A DNA stretch of 64,000 nt, taken from Spinacia oleracea. Lineage: Eukaryota > Streptophyta > Magnoliopsida > Caryophyllales > Amaranthaceae. The stretch is taken from the NCBI RefSeq assembly GCF_020520425.1, contig NC_079492.1:145235861-145299860 (forward strand), read 5' to 3'. This document shows, piece by piece, positions 56,763 through 64,000 of this stretch. How positions within the stretch are numbered: the first letter of the stretch is position 1; each line of letters begins with the position of its first letter. The position numbers and the translations under genes were made by a program. The notes beneath the pieces are model-generated. The model made no database searches. It saw only the letters and a program-made list of their open reading frames with translations, and was not told the DNA's origin.

Positions 56763-59700
56763 GGAAACTTGAGGAAAGCGACTCCCCAACGAGCACAAAA
56801 GGTGCAATATAAGCAATCAAGCAGGCGGTTCGTCGTTAGAGAGTTTGCGAAGCAAATTGCCTTTGACCAGGATTCGAGGGCAGCTCTTCAAGCTGGAATT
56901 GACAAACTTGTTGATGCTGTTGGTAAAACTGTTTCTGGTTGAATATGCTGGTATGCAGTTAGGTGTTATGCATAATGGTTGATGTGTGTTCTGTTTGTAT
57001 AGTCCAATTTTGTATAGTTCAGTTCTGTTGTGTCTGCATTCTGTTTTGTTTGTGTTGTTTGCTTCCAGGTTTACTCCCTGGTTCTGGTGTTCAGGTGCAG
57101 TCATGACTGCTGGCTTGTTTCTGGAATGCAGGTGGTGTTATTGGCAGGGTCTCTGTTGTTTGCAGGTGTTGTACTGCAGGCTAGGTTGCATAGTTCAGCT
57201 AGTGTTTCTGCTGTGTGGGGTTTTTTTACAACTGGCTAGTGCTCTGGTTACCTGGTTCAGCTAGTGTTGATGTGCTTCTGGATAAGTTTTGTGTCCTTTT
57301 GCTGTTGCTTTGTTGTTGTTTGTTAATACTAGTTGGTAAGTTGAGTTGGTCAAACAATTACGTTGTAGTTTAATTCATTTTACAAATATTAATGTACTAC
57401 AATATAATTTAATGCCTTTTACCAATATGAATATGGTCAGTATCGTGTGAACTAATGACTGCAAAGTGCCAACAGTAACGGAGCCCAAGATCTGCAGAAT
57501 CAGTTTATTAATGATGCTTTCTCTTTTGTGTTTGTAGATATTCTGCTTTGTTTATGATACATTTGTTGATATTATAACTGGGAAGCTATGTGATATCCTA
57601 TTGAGTCCCTTTTTCTTTTTCATGCTTTCCAGTATTTACGGAGCTTTGTACCATTTTCTGCAGGTACAAATGGAAGTGTTTCTTTTGACCCATCTCTTGA
57701 TATAAGAAGACAGAAGAACGGCACCACGCTGTCAAACTTTGGATCTGTGAAGGATAACGAAAGACAAGATCTTAACTTTGCTGTGAAGGAATACTTAATC
57801 TTGGCAGGGTATCGTCTGACTCCAATGACATTCTATGAAGAGGTAATGTAAACTTCAAGATATTTCTTCGTGATTTCTTCAAGAAAAGTAGTAGTTGGCC
57901 AAATATATTTCTTCGTGATTTCCAGTCTAGCATAAGATGAATATATTTTCTTTTGCGTCAGAAGAACCTTAAACTTTATCCTACAGACGCGTAAAAATCC
58001 TACAGAATTATCTTGAATTTTCCCCTTTGAATGTAACAAATGCCTTCTGTAAAGGGAGGGTTGGGTTTTGACACTGAACTGAAGTACTGAACTTAACTTA
58101 ACTGTTGCTTGATAGATGCTTACTGTTGGAAGAACAATCAGTATATTGATATTTTAAGTTTCAATAAATTCGTTATATAATTGTGCTATTATTGTTTCTT
58201 AGACTTAAATGGTTTAGTGCTCCTTGACTTGTAGCTGACCCTTTAGATATTATAATTGACCAACTTTGAATTGTCATTGTAAGTTTGCCTTAAGCAATAT
58301 TGTCCTCAAAACTGCAGGGTATGGATTAGGAAAATAGATACACCATGTAACTTTGTTGCCTTGTTTCATGGAATGCATATGTATGATTGTGTGATGCTAT
58401 CACTGCCTTACTTGGTAGCTTCCAACTTGCCACTCAGCACTTCAGATATTTTGAAACCCGCTAATCAGATGTGTTTATTACTGGGAATTCACTTATGATT
58501 TATTTGTGACATGATAATCAAGAAGAGTGAAAATGACTATAACAGTCAAAATATAACCTATAAGTCTATAACCATAAAAAAACCTTAAATGTGCGTAACT
58601 AGACCAAAGTAGATGAGAATGAGTCTTAGTAACTTAATATTAAGTATATTAAGCATTTAAAGGTTTTAGAATACGTATTTAGGTTCATTAGTTTAGAGTA
58701 GAAAGAAAAAACAACCATTTAAGTCAAATTATAACATTATAACAATCAAACGATCCTTAAATGTGCATAAGTTGACCAAACTAGGTGAGAGTCAGTCTTA
58801 TAAACATAAAAACGATAAAGGTTGTAGAATACCTATTAACTTCATTAGTTGAGAGTTGGGAGCGCAAACAACCATTATAGTCAAAAGATGTCATATAACG
58901 AACAAACGAGCCTTAAATGTGCCTAAATTGACAAAAAAAAAAAATGAGAATAATTCTTAGCAACCTAATAATAAGTATATTAAACATGTAAAGGGTTTAG
59001 AATACCTATTTAGCTTTATTAGTTGAGAGTTGGGAGCGAAAACAACCATTAATGTAAAAATATGTCCTATAACGATCAAACGAGCCTTAAATGTGCATAA
59101 CTTGACAAAAGTAGCTGACAATGAGTCTTAGAAACCTAATACTAAGTATATTAAAGATGTAAATGGTTTATAATACCTATTTATCTTCATTAGTTGAGAG
59201 TTGGGAGCAAAAACAACCATTATAGTCAAGATATGTCCTATAACGATCAAACGAGCCTTAAATGTGCATAATTTGACAAAATTAGATGAGAATGAGTCTT
59301 AGCAACCTAATACTAAGTATATTAAGCATTTAAAGGGTTTAGAACACCTATTTAGCTTCATTAGTTGAGAGTTGGGAGCGAAAACAACCATTAAAGTCGA
59401 AATATGTCCTATAACGATCAAACGAGCCTTAAATGTGCATAACTTGACAAAAGTAGATGAAAATGAGTCCTAGAAACCTAATACTAAGTATATTAAAGAT
59501 GTAAATGGTTTATAATGCCTATTTATCTTCATTAGTTGAGAGTTGGGAGCGAAAACAACCATTATAGTCAAGATATGTCCTATAACGATCAAACGAGCCT
59601 TAAATGTGCATAACTTGACAAAAGTAGATGAGAATGAGTTTTATCATCCTAATATTAAGTATATTAAACATTTAAATTGTTTAGAATACCTATTTAGCTT

Positions 59701-61107
59701 CATTAGTTGAGAGTTGGGAGCGAAAACAACCATTAAAGTCGAAATATGTCCTATAACGATCAAACAAGCCTTAAATGTGCATAACTTAACAAAAAAAATA
59801 TGAGAAGAGTCTTAGAAACCTAATACTAAGTATATTAAAGACGTAAAGGATTTAGAATACCTATTTAGCTTCATTAGTTGAGAGTTGGGAGCGAAAACAA
59901 CCATTATAGTCAAAATATGTCCTATAACGAACAAATGAGCCTTAAATGTGCATAACTTGACAAACGTAGATGAGAATGACTCTCAGCAACCTAATACTAA
60001 GTATATTAAACTTGTAAAAGGTTTAGAATATCTATTTAGCTTCATTAGTTGAGAGTTGGGAGCGAAAACAACCATTATAGTCGAAATATGTCCTATAACG
60101 ATCAAACGAGCCTTAAATGTGCATAACTTGACAAAAGTAGATGACAATGAGTCTTAGCAACCTAATACTAAGTATATTAACATTTAAAATGTTTAGAATA
60201 CCTATTTAGCTTTATTAGTTCACAGTTGGGTGCGAAAACAACCATTTTAGTCAAAATATGTCATATAACAAATAAACGGCACTTAAATGTGCATAACTTG
60301 ACAAAAAAGATGAGAATGAGACTTAGCAACCTACTACTAAGTATATCAAAGACGTAAAGGGATTGGAATACCTATTTATCTTCATTAGTTGAGAGTTGGG
60401 AACGAAAAAAACCATTATAGTCAAAATATGTCATATAACGAACAAACGAGCCTTAAATGTGCATAACTTGCAAAAGTAGATAAGAATGAGTCTTATAAAT
60501 CTAATACTAAGTATATTAAACATGTAAAGGGTTTATAATACCAATTTAGCTTCATTAGTTTAGAGTTGGGAGCGAAAACAACCATTATAGTCAAAATATG
60601 TCCTATAACGTTCAAACGAGCCTTAAATGTGCATAACTTGACAAAAGTAGATGAGAATGAGTCTTATCATCCTAATATTAAGTACATTAAACATGTAAAA
60701 GGTTTATAATACCAATTTAGCTTCATTAGTTGAAAGTTGGGAGCGAAAACAACAATTGTAGTCAAAATATGTCCTATAACGATCAAACGAGCTTTAAATG
60801 TGCATAACTTAACAAAAAAAATATGAGAAGAGTCTTAGAAACCTAATACTAAGTATATTAAAGACGTAAAGGATTTAGAATACCTATTTAGCTTCATTAG
60901 TTGAGAGTTGGGAGCGAAAGCAACCAACCCCTGTTATTTTCTATTTTTCTAACTGTTTTTAGATCGTCTAACCGAAGATAACTTATATTATGTTATATAC
61001 TATTTTGTTAGGTTTGTGCGTCTCTAAGTGGAGATTCTTTCACCGCTGAGCAAATTGATGAAGTACGAGACAAATGGGCATCATACTTCACTGAACATTG
61101 TGTGTAA
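56763..61107 (+). CDS. Chimeric captured coding unit in CACTA (CPN60-alpha-like + LisH exon)
   Basis: Three exons join without a stop: A 56763-56922, B 57664-57842, C 61012-61107. Exon A encodes SSRRFVVREFAKQIAFDQDS and RAALQAGIDKLVDAVG, which closely resembles the mature start of chloroplast chaperonin-60 alpha. Exon B encodes DLNFAVKEYLILAGYRLTPM and TFYEE, a LisH-type motif like that of plant RELCH/HEAT-LisH proteins. Exon C adds 31 residues (SFTAEQIDEVRDKWASYF) that I do not recognise, then TAA. The chaperonin's ATP-binding continuation (LTLGPRGRN) is absent, so chaperonin function is lost. A start exon upstream was not found; 55600-55830 is a CT-rich leader-like region. Whether it is expressed is unknown. 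Confidence 0.6.
58520..60927. repeat. 171-bp tandem satellite array, ~14 copies
   Basis: The landmark TTGGGAGCGAAAACAACC recurs at 58861, 59035, 59206, 59377, 59548, 59719, 59890, 60061, 60231, 60401, 60571, 60742 and 60913. Spacing is 170-171 bp, with one 174 at the start. The leftmost copy (about 58520-58700) is most diverged. Each unit runs TAGCTTCATTAGTTGAGAG, GAGCGAAAACAACC, TATGTCCTATAACGATCAAA, CGAGCCTTAAATGTGCATAA, AGTAGATGAGAATGAGTCTT, ACCTAATACTAAGTATATTA. The array lies wholly in the intron between exons B and C of the captured unit. Confidence 0.95.
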
Positions 61108-61399
61108 ATAATTAACACTTCATCGATCTCTTTTTGTGGATGTTTCCTCCTATTGAAATCATATGTAATTGCCATTGTTGATGCAAATTTGTAACGTACG
61201 AAGTGTAAAAGGCATATTTATGATCGACTTGAAACTATTTAGGTGGTTTCTTTTTGTAAACATATGATTGTCGACTTATATGTAAAAACCAAAGTTTCTT
61301 GAAAGTTATTGGTGGTTGATGATACTTTTTGGACATTTTATAGATGTGGCGTGAGTACAGGTTTTTGTGCTTCTTGAATACAGAAAATAAATTATTTAT

Positions 61400-61664
61400 A
61401 AAAAAAATTACACATTATTCGCGGCGTTTAAACTCCCGCAATTTTACAATGTTTGAGGCGTTTAGGTAGAAAAAGCCGCCTAATAATAGTATTAATTTGA
61501 GGCGTTTTTCTCCCAATACGTCGCAAATGAATTATTAATTAGAGGCGTTTTTTAACGCCGCAAATCAATCCTATTCATTTGCTGCCACGCTATTTGCTGC
61601 TACGCCAAAAACGCCGCTAATGAATGTAAAAGTGACGCCTCAAATGAATGTTTTTCTACTAGTG
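61400..61664. repeat. Right subterminal repeats of CACTA
   Basis: GCGGCGTTT, GAGGCGTTT, GACGCCTC and AACGCCGC motifs repeat about eight times before the terminal TTTTTCTACTAGTG. Confidence 0.75.
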
Positions 61665-64000
61665 TGACACTCCCTCATATGTAGTATATATCCAAAGGCA
61701 GGACAAAATGATGAGGTTGAGTTGTATTTCAATCGAATAGTTAAAATGAATCGATTGAGAAAATAAATACAAGAGATATTAATGATTTTGAAAATTTGTA
61801 TAATGATAGGTGATTTGAAGTTCACCATGATAGTAACTGACCTGAAGTTCACCAGAATGATAGTAGGTGACTTGAAGATCACCAATAAGTTTACAAGTAT
61901 TTTGTGATTGATTTAAGTATCATAAATAAGCATCATAAATCTCTTGATCGGGGCAACCATACATCAGCACGAAAAGAGAAAATATAAAGAAAACAACTGC
62001 ATATTATATCTACTCCCCATAATCAATGTTGATCTCCAGAAGAGAACAAAAGTATGTAATATTTATCAAAATACACGTTGAAAAGTGTATTATTTAGTTG
62101 GTGAAATTTTTTATGCCCCATAACATATTGAAAATATTTTCCCAACTTAGGGGGAGACGAGCAAGAATAAGTTGGCAAAATTGAAAGATAATAAACTGAT
62201 CCCCATATGAGTAAGTGTACATGCCACCTTTATGTCCTCGAAGTATGTTTGGACATAAATATCTATGACTTGATTGTGTTAAATTGTTACATGTTCAAAG
62301 GCATAAATGTGTATGATAGTCATAGTGCTCGATGTTAATATAGTAAGTGTTGAGAAATATATATCTTGCCAATATTTATTTAAATCTCTACACCCGAAGT
62401 GTAGATTATATATACGGTTCCAACATAATGATGAGATATATATATTTATTTATATGAAAAGGGCAAGATAATGTAGTTGATGATATTATTGAAAATAAAG
62501 AAAACACTAATATATAGTGTATGAAATACCCTTGAAGTGGTATCGATATCTGAACTATAATAGATGGCCCGTGAGAAAAGATGAATGGTACCTATTGAAT
62601 AATTATTCAGATATCATTGATGAATAGCATGCGAAGTATATATGTTGAAGAATTTTGATGATACCGGTATATGATGGAACCGAAATATAATGCATATGCG
62701 AGAAATAATGGATTGAATAGGGGATTGTAAATTTATGTCTATTTCGATGTAGACATCATTATAATAATCAAATGAGCTCATGGACCTGAAGTCCAACAAG
62801 ATATGGATTTAAAATATCCACACTGTACAGTGTTTTGCATTTTGAGTCTTATTCGTATACATGTGTAGTTAATATGTAAATGCATCATTCATCATACATT
62901 TAGTTTGTTTTGTGTTTTATCATGATTGATTTTCATTTATCAAGTTATATATGTTTCAAAATTATTATGATGTCATATATGAATATGCATCCAAAGAATG
63001 GTAAGACGGATTTGCAACTTTATGAATATTATAAGAGGAGTTTCTTACTCCAATGGGCGAATAGTTGCGAAAGAAGTATATATATATATATAATATTGAT
63101 TTAATAGCATGTTATGAATCATGCAATAAGAAGAGTTCTTGAAGAACTTATACATGATGTTCTTACACATCTAGCCCTTTAAGTTTTACATATGAATGTC
63201 ATAACATTGATCAAATATTATCTAAACTCTTGAAGAGTGTTTTTGAACTGTCGTTTCAACCAGTAGTTTGAGTACTTAAGAATTATGAAATATACATATT
63301 AGTTTATTTACGGAAGAATTCTTGTACAAATATGAGTTGATTCAAAATTTTAAGATAAGAGTATGTAATGTCCTTACATTGAGTTTATTTTATGGTCCAG
63401 AAGAACCATAAATTACATTATACCCTTAGTTGGACAGTGATATTATTATTTATCATGTATTATCATGAAAGTATGACTAGAGAAATTTTGATCAACATTG
63501 ATGATTACTACTACTTATAACCTCCAGAAGAAGGTTTATATTTGTCCAATATTTAAGGATACATTTTGTAATATTATGTACAAGAAAATATATTTATTTC
63601 AGGTATTATTGTCAAAAGTCTGGTGATATAAATACTCACCTAGTGCATACAAGTGAACGTTTGAAAATACAGAATATTTCTTGGCGTTCCATGAAGCAAA
63701 CTATTGCAGCTACTTCTTCTAACCATGCAGAAATTTTAGCTATCCACGAAGCTAGTCGTGAATGTGTATGGTTAAGGTCTGTAATTCAACATATACGAGA
63801 AGATTGTGGCATATCCACAGGGAAAGAAGCTCCAACAGTTATGTATGAAGATAATGCAGCATGCATTGCACAGCTTAAGGATGGATACATCAAAGAATGG
63901 TGATGTACAGGTTCTGCAGATTCGTTCAAGTGAAAATTTGGCAGACCTATTTACCAAGGCGCTTCCAACTGCTACTTTCAAGAAATTAGTTTACCAGATT

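Larger units (their letters stand above)
55423..61664 (+). mobile_element. CACTA transposon carrying host-gene exons
   Basis: Ends are CACTAGTAGGAAAA and TTTTTCTACTAGTG, with a TGA duplication at 55420-55422 and 61665-61667, the 3-bp signature of CACTA elements. Both subterminal regions are full of short GCGGCGT/GAGGCGTT motifs in both orientations (55440-55600, 61420-61650), the expected transposase-binding arrays. In 6.2 kb I find no transposase. Instead there is a three-exon chimeric coding unit (56763-61107) and a 171-bp satellite. It is a non-autonomous, gene-capturing CACTA nested in Copia. Confidence 0.9.
52529..64000 (+). mobile_element. Decayed Ty1/Copia LTR retrotransposon, split by a CACTA element
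   Basis: A short 5' LTR (52529-52694, TG...CA, 166 bp) is followed by CGTTATCAGCACC, a primer-site form seen in several plant Copia families. A gag-like region follows (about 53345-53800, Copia UBN2/gag type with a glycine/arginine-rich zinc-knuckle area near 53950-54030). The RNase H end of pol lies at about 63640-63900 (TIAATSSNHAEILAIHEASR, MYEDNAACIAQLKDGY). The 3' LTR lies beyond the window. It is clearly broken by many changes and is old. The CACTA at 55423-61664 inserted into it later. Confidence 0.85.

Noticed and set aside
56986-57264. Cys/Phe/Val-rich ORF in the CACTA
   Set aside because: TG-rich low-complexity sequence in the intron between captured exons A and B; no family resemblance.
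58520-60927. CRISPR-like regular repeats
   Set aside because: Units are contiguous 171-bp tandem copies with no spacers, in a plant genome.

Overview
The window is nuclear DNA from a flowering plant. The genes are split by short AT-rich GT-AG introns, and the protein families (Yellow Stripe-Like transporters, plant mTERF, a plant STE20 kinase, an HLB1-like TPR protein, a TBC Rab-GAP) are those of a dicot. The many Stowaway-type ends (CTCCCTCCGT) and 'tactccgta'-like scraps suggest Caryophyllales (spinach, beet or goosefoot type). That placement is an inference from general character, not a search result.

Layout. 1-4.7 kb: 5' part of a minus-strand STE20/GCK-like kinase that runs off the left edge. 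4.9-14.7 kb: repeat-rich intergenic DNA with MITEs, a tandem repeat, a fresh SINE, a compact non-autonomous LTR element with two matching 242-bp LTRs, and a solo LTR. 14.68-15.57 kb: single-exon mTERF gene (minus). 15.9-22.6 kb: a 5'-truncated LINE and several MITEs. 22.6-30.8 kb: two tandem 7-exon YSL metal-nicotianamine transporter genes (plus), sharing exon structure, with MITE-like copies in their introns. 31.4-40.2 kb: HLB1-like TPR gene (minus, at least 14 exons). 42.1-45.5 kb: TBC-domain Rab-GAP gene (minus, 5 exons).

46.1-51.9 kb is a whole-looking Mutator-like element (MULE). It has long terminal inverted repeats, an open ~993-residue transposase, and a GRF zinc-finger gene at the other end on the opposite strand, a convergent layout like maize MuDR. 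It also holds a GC-rich F-box-like exon that can be spliced in frame from the same first exon as the transposase.

52.5 kb to the right edge is an old, decayed Ty1/Copia element. It is split by a 6.2-kb CACTA transposon (55,423-61,664; TGA target duplication). The CACTA shows no transposase. It carries a spliceable chimeric reading frame resembling the start of chloroplast chaperonin-60 alpha joined to a LisH exon, and one intron of that chimera contains about 14 copies of a 171-bp tandem repeat.

The host genes look unrelated apart from the YSL pair. The most unusual material is the MULE with its three genes and the CACTA with captured exons and an internal satellite. All exon junctions were set by eye from GT-AG sites, reading phase and family similarity.
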